Of a stretch of DNA of 64,000 nucleotides, positions 39,740 to 50,689 are shown piece by piece. The position numbers were made by a program, and so were the translations under genes. Positions within the stretch are counted from its first letter, which is position 1. Each line of letters begins with the position of its first letter. The notes below the pieces were generated by a model that was not told where the DNA came from, did no database searches, and saw only the letters and a program-made list of their open reading frames with translations. This DNA is from Whitmania pigra (lineage: Eukaryota > Annelida > Clitellata > Hirudinida > Haemopidae), in the NCBI GenBank assembly GCA_021613335.1, contig JAJTWR010000266.1:5371001-5435000 (forward strand), written 5' to 3'.

Positions 39740-40917
39740 CTTTGTTTTGTTTTAACCCTCTTGTTCTGCTTGTAGCTGAGGTCAAATGCTTTACTCCCAT
39801 AATCCATCACAGATCTTATAGTGGCTCTGTAAAACCTGAAGCAAGCAGGATTTGCTGGCTCCCCAGGATCTACCTGCGACAGCTCTCATCACATTGAAGC
39901 GTTTCCGGCATCTGTCCTTGACAGAGGCCGTATGAGCGTTCCAGCTCAACTTGTCGTCCAGGATTACTACTAGTAACGTAGGTCATGGGAAGTTGCTCCC
40001 CGGTTATGCGTAGTGTCGTCCTGTCCATCCTTGATTTGTTCCTGTTGAATAGCATAGAGCACGATTAACAGAAATTTTAAAACCAATAATGGATAAAAAC
40101 TTCTCTGTTTGGTCGAGTTGCCGTTGCATTCTGTGCGTCATGACGGAGAGTTTGCTACCGATCATCTAGAGGGCTATGTCGTCGTACATAGACATCTTGA
40201 TTTCTGGCTGGGGTAGATTGTCGAGCATCACGATGAAAAGCAGAGGGCTTAGGAAACTGCCTTGGACTGTGCCATTGTCAAGGGTGTGGAGATTGGAGAA
40301 AGTTGTTCCGAATCTGATTTCCATTGTTCGGTCTTGCAGGAAGTCTTTGATCCATCGAAGCATCTTCCCTTTGATGCCTAGTTTGTACAACCTTGCGACT
40401 ATTACTTCTCTCCACACCATGTCAAAGCCCTTTTCCAGATCTAGAAAAACTCCAAGGGTCATCTGCTTTTTCGAGGAAGAGTAGCTATGTCTTGTGATAT
40501 TTGGACCAGTTCGTCTGAACATTCTCTTCCTTTTCTAAAGCCAGCTTGATTCGAACTTATGAGGCCAAAACTCTCTAGATGCCATCTGAGCCTTTCAAGG
40601 TGCTTGCAAAGAGTGGAGGTCAGAGAGATAGGCCTACATTAGGACTATTCCAAAGGAGGTTTGCCCCTTTTCGGGATAGGAATTATCGTCGCTTTCTCCT
40701 AACAGGAAGGAAAACGACCTACTGACCAGGACTGGTTGAATAAAGAAACAATGCTTTGGAAGAATGGCGGGGAAGTTCCCTTATCATTTCGTCTTGAATA
40801 CCATCGGGGCCTGGAGAAGAGTTTCCACATTTACCTAGGGCATCCATTACTTCAGAAAAGTCTATGGGTAGGACAGTAAAGCGGTCGTGAGCAAATGCCT
40901 AACTGTAGCCGTACAGG
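39740..40917 (-). pseudogene. Jockey/CR1-like LINE reverse transcriptase remnant
   Basis: Minus-strand pieces with stops and frameshifts. NSSPGPDGI near 40820 and LGVFLDLEKGFDMVWRE then LGIKGKMLRWIKDFL, NGTVQGSFLSPLLFIVMLD and MYDDIAL (40166-40490) are reverse transcriptase motifs, with the catalytic YADD decayed to YDD. The thumb with RSVMDYGSKAFD ends at 39740, where a hAT end begins. Not active. Confidence 0.85.
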
Positions 40918-41149
40918 ACATGTCTGAAAGTGCCTGTCATACTCTTAATTTAGTGGCAACAATATAGCAGATACAGCAAAACTTGAAAATGGCATGTTTT
41001 AAAAAGTTTCAATGCAGTTTTTTAAAGCTTTCAGCTTTGTGGAATAACCAAAACCGGTCAAGTTTGGCTGCTGACAACATCCGAAGTCATTTCGAGATTC
41101 TTTTTGTTACTCCATATCAAAATGGAACTCTGTTTATGAGGTGATTTCA

Positions 41150-41800
41150 GCAGTGAATAAAATCTTTTCCGGGCCTTAAGATGAAATTAAGTTTGATAAG
41201 CTGTGCGACAAACGCACATTTAAACGTACTCAACTTAATGAAAACAAATAGCAGGTATTCTTCCGATCCAGAAGATCGTTGTAAGGGAATACATAAGAGC
41301 AATGCGATCTATACTACAGGTCCTGTAGCATGCGGTCTGTACATTTTGCAAGGGGAAAAGGCTACGGGTTAGGGGTATTTACTCCCAACATTGGCGATCA
41401 TTACGAACCAGCTGAATGCTCTGTTGGAAGATACAAAGATTCATCAACGTTGGTGCTACCACTGATTAATTTTGCAGATGGTCAAGCGCTAAAGCCAGAG
41501 ACAGAAGATTTTTCCACAAATTCCTATGCAGCTTTGCCCAACAAAAGATAAAGATTAAATGTTGGTGAAGAAGAGGTCAGATGATTTGGCAGACCCAACT
41601 TCAGAATTGTCAATTTTTAATAGATATCCAAACATAAAAATATTGTAAGCAGCCCTCAGCACTGGATTGCCTGCTACCGCAGCAGTGGAGAGAATATTCT
41701 CACTGGATGGCAGGATCTTTTCACCACAACGATCAAATAAGTGGTGTGAAAACTTCGAAATGTTGCTGCTTTTGCGTCTGGCAAAATGGTAATCATTTTA
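41150..41800 (+). pseudogene. hAT transposase C-terminal fossil
   Basis: Decayed plus-strand sequence. Near 41670-41790 it keeps TAAVERIFSLDGRIFSPQRS followed by NFEMLLLLRLAK, the hAT dimerisation block. Upstream parts (about 41181-41551) are open but not recognisable. Confidence 0.65.
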
Positions 41801-41930
41801 AATGATTAATTTATTTTAATTGCTTTAATAAAATATTAGTTTTATGAAATATTTGTTGAATTGATATGATTTCTAATGTAAAATAACAATAACAATAAGA
41901 AAGAAAAAAATATTATAAAACAATAGTTCA

Positions 41931-41970
41931 TTTATACAGCGCTTTAAGCATAGTGTCAGAGACTCCTTGG
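41931..41970 (-). repeat. 5'-truncated tRNA-SINE tail
   Basis: CATTTATACAGCGCTTTAAG and the following GTGTCAGAGACTCC match the distal tail of the long SINE copies (17806, 20945, 59455) in minus orientation. The tRNA head is absent. Confidence 0.6.
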
Positions 41971-42659
41971 TTCTTAGATTTAAAAAAAGTATTGCTAAAG
42001 TATGAGTAAAAGTAAAAGTATTGGTATTGCTTTAAATTGGTATTGCTTTTTTAAATGAGTATTGGTATTGCTATTGGCAATAAAATTAGAACAACGCATT
42101 GGTATCGCCGATACTTTTGTAAAGTAACAACCTTGTTCCCGTCTAAGGATAACCTGTTGCAAAGTGACAAAATTGCGGCGACACGTATGAAGGAGTCTTT
42201 ATATAAATGATAAATTGAGATTGAGAATGCAAAAATTCTATTGCTAGCGAGATGAGATGATAAAATTGATGACAACAATGAAAAATTAAGAAAACACGAC
42301 AAAACTAACGAACACGTGACAATGAAAGATGTAGATTAACCAGGGCAGTGCTGTGACAAAAAACCAAGGATGATAAAATGAATGATAAAGTGGTGAGGAA
42401 ATGTAAATTTCCACAACTGTAATTTTTAACAAAAGATTTAAATAGTGAGGAACTCTTTACAGAAGTAAGGGATCATGACAGAAAAGAGAACAAGAGTGGA
42501 CCTTTACAGACTTGACTTTGGAGAATTTTTTTAAAGTGGTATGGGAAAATTCAGAATTGAATTGACTGGATGATCTAAGATTGTAAGAGTAGATATCTGA
42601 AAATTTGGAAAACATATTATTAAAGGAAAAAGGCACAAAGTTACTTTCATAATTATATA

Positions 42660-42989
42660 TAAAGAGACAAGTTTGGAATTTATATATCTGATAAATATTC
42701 AGAAATCCATTGGGGCAATATTATTTTCTCAGATGAGTTGAAATTTAACCTGGATGGACCTGATGGTCATCAGCTTATTGTGGAGGAAAGTTTATGTTCC
42801 AGCAAGATAATGCTTCGATCCATACTTGACAAAGACATTTTTCCAGAACAGAAGCTTGAAAGTTATGTGTTGGCCAGCCTGTTCCACAGACTTAAAATCC
42901 TATAGAATACGTTTGGGAATGTTGTCAAGACTGGTTTACAAACAACTCCAAATCTGATCTGGAAAAAGATATTATAAGTGTCTGGAAAC
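42660..42989 (+). pseudogene. Tc1-like transposase fragment, internally deleted
   Basis: HWGNIIFSDELKFNLDGPDG, then after a deletion and frameshift FMFQQDNASIHT, NPIEYVWECC and SDLEKDIISVWKQ. These are Tc1 DDE landmarks in order. A hAT end (CAGTGTTATTCC) begins right after WKQ at 42990. Confidence 0.82.
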
Positions 42990-43818
42990 AGTGTTATTCC
43001 TATAATTAAAACTAAAACTTGAAACTAAAATGATCGCAATAAAACTGATATAGAAATGATTTAAATTGGTTTAAATTGTTAAAATTACACAGAAATAAAA
43101 ATGGTAGCTAAAAAAACTTCTCACGTATGTGAAGAAATGACTAGTATAATAAAGCAATTCTCTGGACGTAAACGCGAAAGTCCTATATATGGGATTATTA
43201 CTAAGATTTTTATGGCAATTGCAAGTGTACATCAGTGTACATACAGTAAAGAACAATTCGAAATCTGTGGACAGGTCATAATAGGCAAAAACGCCACTAA
43301 CATGAATGTGCATTTGCAAGCATATCACCCAGATATTCATAAATAATGCATCGATAAAGAAATGGCCAAAAATGCCAAAATGAAATCAGACTATGCAGAC
43401 CTTTTTGACAAAAAAAGCCACATCTCACAAAAAAGACTCAAGCGAATACAAAGAGCAATCAGCACTTGACAGCTACTTGTTGGACTTCAAACAGCAATCA
43501 AATAAGGCAGCACTTCAATACTGGATTGGTAAGCAGGCCAGAAATTGTTCTCGACATTCTGGCATCACCAGCCTCACAAGCTTCTGTCGAGAAAATATTT
43601 TCTATTTGTGGTATGTTGAGTGAAGGAAACAAAATGTCAAGATCGCTGGAAATAAGAGTGAAGCAAAAACTGAATTTCAATAAAATTCGAAAAAAAGGAG
43701 TGATTTTTTTGTTATGTAATTTTGAAACTGAAATAGATAGAAACTAAAATAAAAATAAAAATTTGCAAAACTGTATAGAAACTAAAACTGAAAGTTAAAA
43801 AAAAATAAATAGAAATTG
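42990..43818 (+). mobile_element. Internally deleted hAT element
   Basis: Starts CAGTGTTATTCCTATAATT; the other end reads GAGGGATTACAATTTCT on the opposite strand near 43818. Between them are a BED-like N-terminus (ICGQVIIGKNATNMNVHLQA, 43101-43346) and, after about 100 bp, the C-terminal dimerisation part (SPASQASVEKIFSICGML, 43466-43686). The catalytic middle is gone. Target duplication not identified. It appears to have landed in the Tc1 fragment. Confidence 0.72.
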
Positions 43819-44376
43819 TAATCCCTCGAAATTGTGAAAGTGTGATATCTGCCTGGATAGAACTGGACAGAAAATTCGTAAAAACTTTAATAAAAGCAAT
43901 GGATAACATATGTTTTAAAGTTATCGAAAATAAAAATAAACATTATTTCTTAGTAATACATTTTTTCATGTTTTTCGCAAGTTTTTTTAGTCATTCTTCG
44001 ATGATTTTTGAGTGTCTTTCATGAATTATTGGACGCCCCGAAATCACGTTTTTGGGATTTTTAAATCAATGCATGAACATATCTTGACGAAAATTTAAGA
44101 GATACTCACAAATATATAAAACATAACATATTAAAATTTCTCCACAATCAAATTTTTCGCGAGTTATCACACAATAATGGAGTGTCCTTATGGCATTCGT
44201 CCTGACTGTACATATGGCCTTTTCGAAAAGTTTAGAAAAATATGGCAGAATTGAAATAGATTTGTAATTGTAAACTTGAATTGGCCCTGAGTTTTCGCCT
44301 CTCTTGAATTAATCATGACCATTCCAAGGCCATGCTGATGAGAGTTTCTTTATCTTTTACAAGTTTCCAGACTCTG
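43819..44376. other. Spacer, nothing recognised
   Basis: AT-rich sequence between the hAT and the LINE ORF1 remnant with no supported feature. Confidence 0.45.
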
Positions 44377-45072
44377 GCAAAGATTTCTGAGTTTGACTTG
44401 ATCTATCCTTGTGCAGGGATTTTTTCAGAGCATAGACTATGTCTCTGACCATCTTTGAAGTGAAGGTGACAACTATCGCACGAGGGTCACGTTTGTTGGG
44501 AATCCTGTATCCAGACTGTATGTCGCCAAGTTTGGAGTAGCAGCAATTGATAACTACCTGTACTGTCTCTCTTCGATTTATTCCTTGTATATAAAACTCG
44601 TCTTGTCACCAGAGGATGTATCGATCACTTCGGCCAAGTCGCATCAGGCAGTCCATAAATTAGCAGATTGTTGACTCTCATCTGTAAGTCCAAATCATTT
44701 TAGATATGCAATGGACTTTAATAAAATAAATAAATAAAGGCTCTCAGCCTTTCTGTGTTTCAATTCTATCTTTGTCTTGAGGCGATTGTTTTCCTCGCTA
44801 AGTTCGTTCACCTTTCCGACTAGTGTCGTCATCTCCTCTTTGACCTCAGATTTAATCAGTCCAGGCATCTCCTCTCTGATCATCTCTCTTATAGACTTCA
44901 AAATCTTTGCCCTGATTTTGTCAGCCAAATTATCAATTGTAGCCTCATCGAACTCCTCGCATTTTAGTCTTTCGCGACATTTTACAGGGAGTGTCGTATC
45001 GCGAGTAGCAAACAATGGAATAAATGAAAGCCACATAAAAACCACTAGAAGTAAAAATGTAAGCACCTGCAA
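44377..45072 (-). pseudogene. LINE ORF1 remnant split by LINE-tail insertion
   Basis: The minus strand encodes an acidic/basic coiled coil (about 45000-44745: IRAKILKSIREMIREEMPGL, KVNELSEENNRLKTKIE). Beyond a short insertion come RVNNLLIYGLPDATWP and, further down, DIQSGYRIPNKRDPRAIVVT and FTSKMVRDIVYALKKSLH. This is the coiled coil plus RNA-binding layout of L1/CR1-like ORF1. At least one in-frame stop is present. Confidence 0.8.
44687..44738 (+). mobile_element. Ultra-short LINE 3'-end insertion (about 52 bp)
   Basis: AGTCCAAATCATTTTAGATA through GGACTTTAATAAAATAAATA. Inserted in the opposite orientation into the ORF1 remnant. Flanks GACTCTCATCT and GCTCTCAGCCT are a decayed target duplication. 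AGTCC and GGACT can pair. Confidence 0.72.
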
Positions 45073-46131
45073 AAACCGAAAGACGACGAGTCAAATGATG
45101 TTAATTTTATTGAGTTTTATCTAATAAAAACAATAGAATAAACGGAATTAATAGCAAGCCGCAACATACGACCTTTTCCGCTCTCACATCAACACACTTT
45201 GCATGCATATCTTTTCCTTTACACAAATAATCGTGTACGTGTAATCGTTTACATGCATACAGCTAAGAGGGAACAGTGATCGTTGTGAAATATGATTCCA
45301 CGACAGTTTCGCACATGGCAGTTACCTAGAGTTTCGGACATTTGCATACGTTTTGTTATTTTTTATTTTAGGCATAGAACAACCTAACTAAATTCAGAAA
45401 TTCCTGTCACTTTTCAGACCCAATTCAATGAGAAGGAAAGTGTATTCTTGCTAACTTTCAAATCACATCGATTATGCATATAGGTGTTGATAAACAAGCC
45501 TTTCAATAAAATGGGAACAAGCACTGAAGGTCCAAGTACTTGTACCTGAAATCGGTACTCGAGTAGAAGTACCAAGTACCCCACATCTGGAGAAGAGGGC
45601 TTGAAAGTGTTGAGACTTATCCTCAAAGGATATGGAGTCACAGGAGTTCCAAGCTGTAATTGTTCTCGAGACAAGAGGAAAGACACCTCGAATTGTCGCG
45701 CGTTATCATAGGTAAAGTAGGCAAAGCTCAATTGGCATTATTTAAAAAAAATTATTTAAAAAATATATTGTCTACTAAAAATTTTTAGTATAAAATTTTT
45801 ATTAATTTACATTTTAATATTATCGAATCAGAGTCATTTGAAACAATAAACTGAATCTTTGACATTGAAATTTAAAGGCACATATGTATTATATTTTCGT
45901 TGTTATTATTATTATACGATGGTTTTAAATAGAAATAAAAGTATGCAAGATAGTTTATTGGATTATGTTGTCTTTAACTTTGCAGATTTATTTTACGAAA
46001 TTGGTTGGTTCACAAATTCATTATAATCTCGTTACTTAGTATTTACTTGAACTTATTTAGTGAAAATGAAGTATTTGAGTACTCTTTTGAATCAGAAACG
46101 ATAAGTTTGATAACACTGCCTCATTATCCAC
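45073..46131. other. Spacer with a hAT-like terminal sequence
   Basis: Near 45530-45592 repeated AAGTACTTGTAC/GTACTCGAGTA motifs end in CCCACATCTG, resembling subterminal hAT sequence. A similar stretch is at 50615-50655. No pairing or target duplication could be established. Confidence 0.4.
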
Positions 46132-46133
46132 AG

Positions 46134-46626
46134 ATTCACGCACTCCAAAAATAAAGCAACTTCCGCCTTGTCTGTTTGAAAGAATTATTTTTAAGGGCGA
46201 AGAATTACAGTGGTGTATAAATGTTACTAGATTGAAAGATTTTTTGCCTTTCAGAAATGTTCTTCGTTGGAAGAATATTGATTTAGTGTTGCTTCCAAGA
46301 TATTCGAGCAAATCATTTTTGGATGAGAACATTCTGAAAGTTTTGAACGAGGTGGACTATCCAGTAAAAACTCTTTCGATACGTCTGCATACAATCACAG
46401 ACGAAGGGATGAAGAATCTTGGTGCATTAGGTTCAAATCTCGAATCTTTGGATCTTTCGTATAAAAAGAGGTTGGATTTAGTTTTAATAATTTAAATCTA
46501 AAATCAATTGTTTACGGTTCCATTTAAATATTTAGAGAAGAGAATGAATTTCTGAATGCATCCTTTCCTAAACTCAAAAAGTTGCACATAACGTCCTATT
46601 CGAAGGATTGTCTGGCTCATCGATGA
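46134..46626 (+). CDS. LRR/F-box-like protein, C-terminal part, 2 exons
   Basis: Exons 46134-46470 and 46536-46626 join in phase, with acceptor TATCCACAG, donor AGAG|GTTGG and stop at 46624. The protein has an F-box-like segment (QLPPCLFERIIFKG, NVLRWKNIDLVLLPRY) and then leucine-rich spacing (VKTLSIRLHTITDEGMKNLG, LESLDLSY, FPKLKKLHI). F-box/LRR proteins recruit substrates to SCF ubiquitin ligases, but only a small part is here and the role is inferred. The first exon has no start codon, so an upstream exon must exist or the locus is a truncated copy. Confidence 0.5.
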
Positions 46627-47139
46627 TCAAAATAAGTATTTTATTAACATACGTTTGGAGAAAGAGCGCTCTCATCTCGCAGCATTAATAGCCTGATTTA
46701 GGAAAACACGCAACATGATCACAATATCCCAAGATAGCATCTCTGTATGAAGCTCAAAAGTTGAAGGGGTCCATCTATTTTATTGTTTCTCGAAGCTTCC
46801 ACAAATACTTCAATCTCTTCCTTTTGGCAAAGTACTCTTCTTTCTACTATCAGATATTTCCTGAAACACAGCATTTCCCATCTCAACTAAGCGTCAAATC
46901 CCAGCGTTGCGTACCAACTTCGCTCCATTCGTTTCTTTTTGCGGATTCGATGCTCCACACTTATACACATTTCAGAGCAGTTTTTTTTGATTTGTCTAAT
47001 GCACTGGTTTGTTCTAAAGAATAACCCCCCGCTTTCTTTCACTCTTCATTACGGTACCTTCTTTGAAAAGTCACACAAAGATTCTAAAAATTACAAAAAG
47101 GATGGAAGCTTCAGACTGCGAATTACTTATTACTCCGCC
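46627..47139. other. Spacer, nothing recognised
   Basis: No supported feature between the LRR fragment and the R2-like LINE sequences. Confidence 0.5.
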
Positions 47140-47634
47140 TTGGAGCTCCGACAGGGATGCTCAGAAGAGTTTCCCCCGTCTTCAAACGTTTCGGCTCTTT
47201 GAGTCTCCTTATGTTTTCGGGGGGCGGGCCGTATCAGGTGATCCGGATGTCCCTGTCGGTTTGATCTTGCTAGATCCAACTCTTACCGCCGGCTATGAGG
47301 GGCACTCGTTGGCCTTGTTATGCCAGGACCTCTCACTTCCTCAAACATCAGCTCGGCAACTGATCTCATTCTGCGCTTGGAATTTCCTTCTAGATCTGAG
47401 CAGTGGCTTGACTTCAGGGATCCTGCCTGGACTGGAGCGACTGCGAAAGCTCTCAATGGCTTCTTCATGTCGCATGCTATCTGTTTGTCACCTGCAAACT
47501 TCGACAATGATGGGCTCTCATTGGCCTTGTTATGTCGATCGCCTCCACCCAAGTTTTCCTGCAGCAGTCGTGAAATCTCTCAGTGGCTTCTTTATACCGT
47601 CTTCATATATGCAAACTGGGCTTTATAATTTCTT
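47140..47634 (-). repeat. R2-like LINE fragment with 105-bp duplicated segment
   Basis: 47329-47437 is nearly identical to 48711-48815 in the same orientation. Both carry the minus-strand code for MRSVAELMFEEVRG-type sequence in an alternative frame. Short internal repeats (TTGGCCTTGTTATG at about 47310 and 47520) flank it. It sits just beyond the inferred 3' end of the element at 47635-49107. Confidence 0.7.
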
Positions 47635-49107
47635 TGTTGCGGCAGCCGGAGATAGAAATATTCGGGACTCGAACGCGGGCCTTTTTGAGACCGCGGTTTG
47701 GATCGCAGTTCATGTTGCTTCGCGAGTCCGCGGTCGGCCCATTTCTACCGACTACATCGCGTCTCTCGGCCAATGGTTTGGCCCAGTCGTTCGGCGGATC
47801 ATTCATACCGGAGACCGACGGCTTTCCCGGCCTCTTAAGACTTCTTCTGGCTCCTCATGTGCCAGATCCAGAATGAAGCCGCTTCAGTGGCCTCAGACAT
47901 CCTTGTCATAGCCTTTGTTCTCTCCCGTCTTGACAATCCAATCTTAGTGAGGAAAGCGTAAGTCGACTTTCCGACCACGCTCCTTGCGCCAATCCCGATG
48001 GGGTAGAGGTCTGTACGGTATCCTCTTGCTTCCAGGTCCATCGTTAGATCTGCATACTTATCTACTTTAAGCGCATTGCTGTGTTGTAGGCTGTCCTCCC
48101 ACGGAACCGTCAGCTCCACCAGAATGATGGCATCCGTCGACGGCGGTACAGGCACATTCATGTTTGACTTGATTGACTTCTTTTTTGCAGAGGTTTGCGA
48201 ATCCCTCGCGCAAGAAGTAAATTTGTCGTTAATTTTCGATCGTTTGCGAGTTTGCTTTGAAGACTGCTGCTTTTGCGACTTCACACACTTCTCGAAGGAC
48301 CTGTTTATGTCGCCATGTGTGGCGACCATTGGCAAGGGCATACGTGCAATTGCTGAGCACGTGATGCAGTGTCTCGGTGCCGCCACAGAACCGGCAGTCG
48401 GTGTCTTCCACCAAACTCCACTTTTGCAAATTGTCCCTGGGGGCAACTGGCCATACACTGACCTTATCGCATAGGTAAGTCGGAGCGGGGACATCTTCCA
48501 CATATCGCTCCAGCTAAGGGATCGTTACATTACGTCGTGCCACGTTGTCCACTTACCCTGCTGTGACTGCTGCACTGCCCTCGTGACTCGGCCTTGATCC
48601 ACTTTTCGCCTGCTTTCCTGTCTAATCATAGCGGCTCTGACTGATGAGCTCGCCTGGGACAATTTTGGCAAGTGGTTCCATCCAACTGCATGTTGGTTCG
48701 TCGGGGTAGGACCTCTCACTTCCTCGAACATCAGCTCGGCAACTGATCTCATTCTGCGCTTGGAATTTCCTTCTAGATCTGAGCAGTGGCTTGACTTCAG
48801 GGATCCTGCTATCCGCGGAGTCGTTGAGCATCCACTGCGTCCTTATTTTGGAGAGTTTGTACTTTTCCACGATGGACCTTAGTAGTAGTCGCAGGCTCGT
48901 GCTCCTACTGTAGAGGGCTACCGATGACAGCGCTGGAGGTAGGCCTAGCCATATTTTGGTGTATCGGTTAACTTTCGTCTCTAGTTTGTCGACCACTGAC
49001 AAACCAACCTCATAGATAATATATTTGATTAAATTTTTCTTATATTTTCTTATACCTTTAAAATCACGCCTCCTAAATTCGCTACAGCATTCTAGGAGTC
49101 TGTTCAA
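47635..49107 (-). pseudogene. R2/NeSL-type LINE 3' half with restriction-like endonuclease
   Basis: Minus strand, 5' to 3': a post-RT region (LGLPPALSSVALYSRSTSLR, about 48955-48895), a CCHC knuckle (CRFCGGTETLHHVLSNC, about 48430-48380) followed by GRHTWRHKQVL, and the endonuclease core (IILVELTVPWEDS, KVDKYADL, YPIGIGARSVVGKS, about 48130-47950). It ends in SEATEAASFWIWHMRS. These are the C-terminal domains of R2-clade non-LTR elements, which cut with a PD-(D/E)xK-like nuclease. The 3' UTR ends near 47635 (GGCTGCCGCAAC on the minus strand). Frames are broken, so it is inactive. Confidence 0.88.
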
Positions 49108-49295
49108 AAAGACCGAATCTTTGCCATATGATGTTGCAAGTTAACATAAAGTTAAAATTTAAAATAATTATGTTTGTTTTTGCAAATAAAGGTTTTTAAG
49201 TAATCTAATTTACTATTTTTTTTTTATAAATTTTGTAAACTTTGAGATCATCCCTATGTACTATAAAAAGCACAGCCGGCTACATTGTTTATTTA

Positions 49296-49370
49296 AAGCC
49301 CAAATCATTCTAATTATGCAATTTAATTTTTTAATAAAAAAAACTTTAATAAAATAACTAAATAAATAAA
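49296..49370 (+). mobile_element. Ultra-short LINE 3'-end insertion (75 bp)
   Basis: Perfect 14-bp duplication ACATTGTTTATTTA (49282-49295, 49371-49384). The insert begins AAGCCCAAATCATTCTAATT and ends TAACTAAATAAATAAA. It is longer than its relatives because of an extra A/T-rich run before the final ACTTTAATAAAAT. Confidence 0.9.
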
Positions 49371-49559
49371 ACATTGTTTATTTACATTTTATTAGCCGAC
49401 TTCCCCGACGCTGGTCGGTTAGAAGCAGTTAAAGTTATCCATGAAGCTATGGATGCACTATAGTAGGGCCGCCAGACAAATTATCGGAGGACTAAACTAT
49501 GACGTCTAAACCAGAAGTGATGCAGATCAGTTACTGGCGTATTACATTTTAGCTTCATA

Positions 49560-50330
49560 GTTTTCTGGAATGCCATTCTTGGAAAAAATTGTTCGTTTAC
49601 CGTTGCGCCTACAAGATCCTGCTATGAATTTCAAGGAAGCAGCAACTGATATTGAATCTTTGGAGCAAACTTGTCAAGCTTCATGATGATTTGAGCCAAG
49701 TTGCTCTAGAAAATGCCAAAATAAGATGCACAGCCTGGAGATTAAGGTGGACAGAAGAATTAGGCGATGCGGAAGATTCCTGGCAAGTGACGAACCGGCA
49801 AGAGATGCAGGATTTTCAGCAGAAAATGAAATTGTGCGAGTTATGAAGAGCATATTTATTCGACTTCAATAGGAGATGTCAACACGTTTTTACGACTAAA
49901 AGAGCTGAGTACACAATTTGGATTGCTGTTGGACTTTAAAATTCTAAAAACGGTTATTGTTTGATATGCAATATCAGATGCAATTGATCAAAATTGCACA
50001 GATTTTGTAAATTATTAAGAACTTTTAAAATTAACTTTTTACAGAAGTTGACGATTGCAAAATACTGCTCTGTAATCAAATTCTATCCATTAAAATTCCA
50101 TTGGATCAACTTATTGCCTTTTATGAAAATGACTTATTTCCAAATCTTATAATTTTGCTGCAAATTTTATTGACAACAGTAGCAGTTTCAATTCCAAGCG
50201 GTCAGGAAATTGAAACTTTATCTTATTTGCGTGCCTCGATGGAACAGGATCATTTAGGTGATGCACAAGCTCGGGCCCCGCGTCCAGCCGTCATGTGGAC
50301 CACGAATGCTGATAGGAAAATTTAAAAAAT
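49560..50330 (+). pseudogene. hAT (ZMYM-like) transposase C-terminal fossil
   Basis: Near 50101-50260 the plus strand reads FYENDLFPNLIILLQILLTT, then LSYLRASMEQDHLGD, a diverged hAT dimerisation block (normally RSFSKLKLIKxYLRSTM). Parts upstream (about 49650-49850) are open but unrecognised. It separates the two R2-like LINE pieces. Confidence 0.6.
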
Positions 50331-50689
50331 AGGCCTTTCAGTCAATTTTCGTAAGGTTCATGAATGAACGCGGAGGTAGAATTTTATAGTTCGTCCCCGG
50401 GCGAGTTATTTTGTTTGGGTTCAACGATTATTTGTGTAAAGGAAAAGATGTGTCTGCGAAGTAAAAGTTTTGTTAAGATAGAACGGTTATTGTTGACAAG
50501 TTTAGAACGACATCCAACAAATAAAGTTGAACATTAAACAATCGCTTTATGCAGTTTGGGAAATGGGGCAGAGATAAATTATTGATGTACTTGATCATAG
50601 CTCATAAGTATAAAGTACTTGTACTCGGACTTGAGTACTTGTACTTGGACCCCATTTTGTCGCTAGGCTATTTTGACGGGTCACCATAC

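Noticed and set aside
39871..40484. Plus-strand frames in the LINE region as genes
   Set aside because: Antisense to clear reverse transcriptase motifs on the minus strand.
47063..47911. 282-codon plus-strand frame as a gene
   Set aside because: It is antisense to R2-like LINE sequence, which has recognisable endonuclease motifs on the minus strand; low-stop antisense follows from its GC-rich codons.
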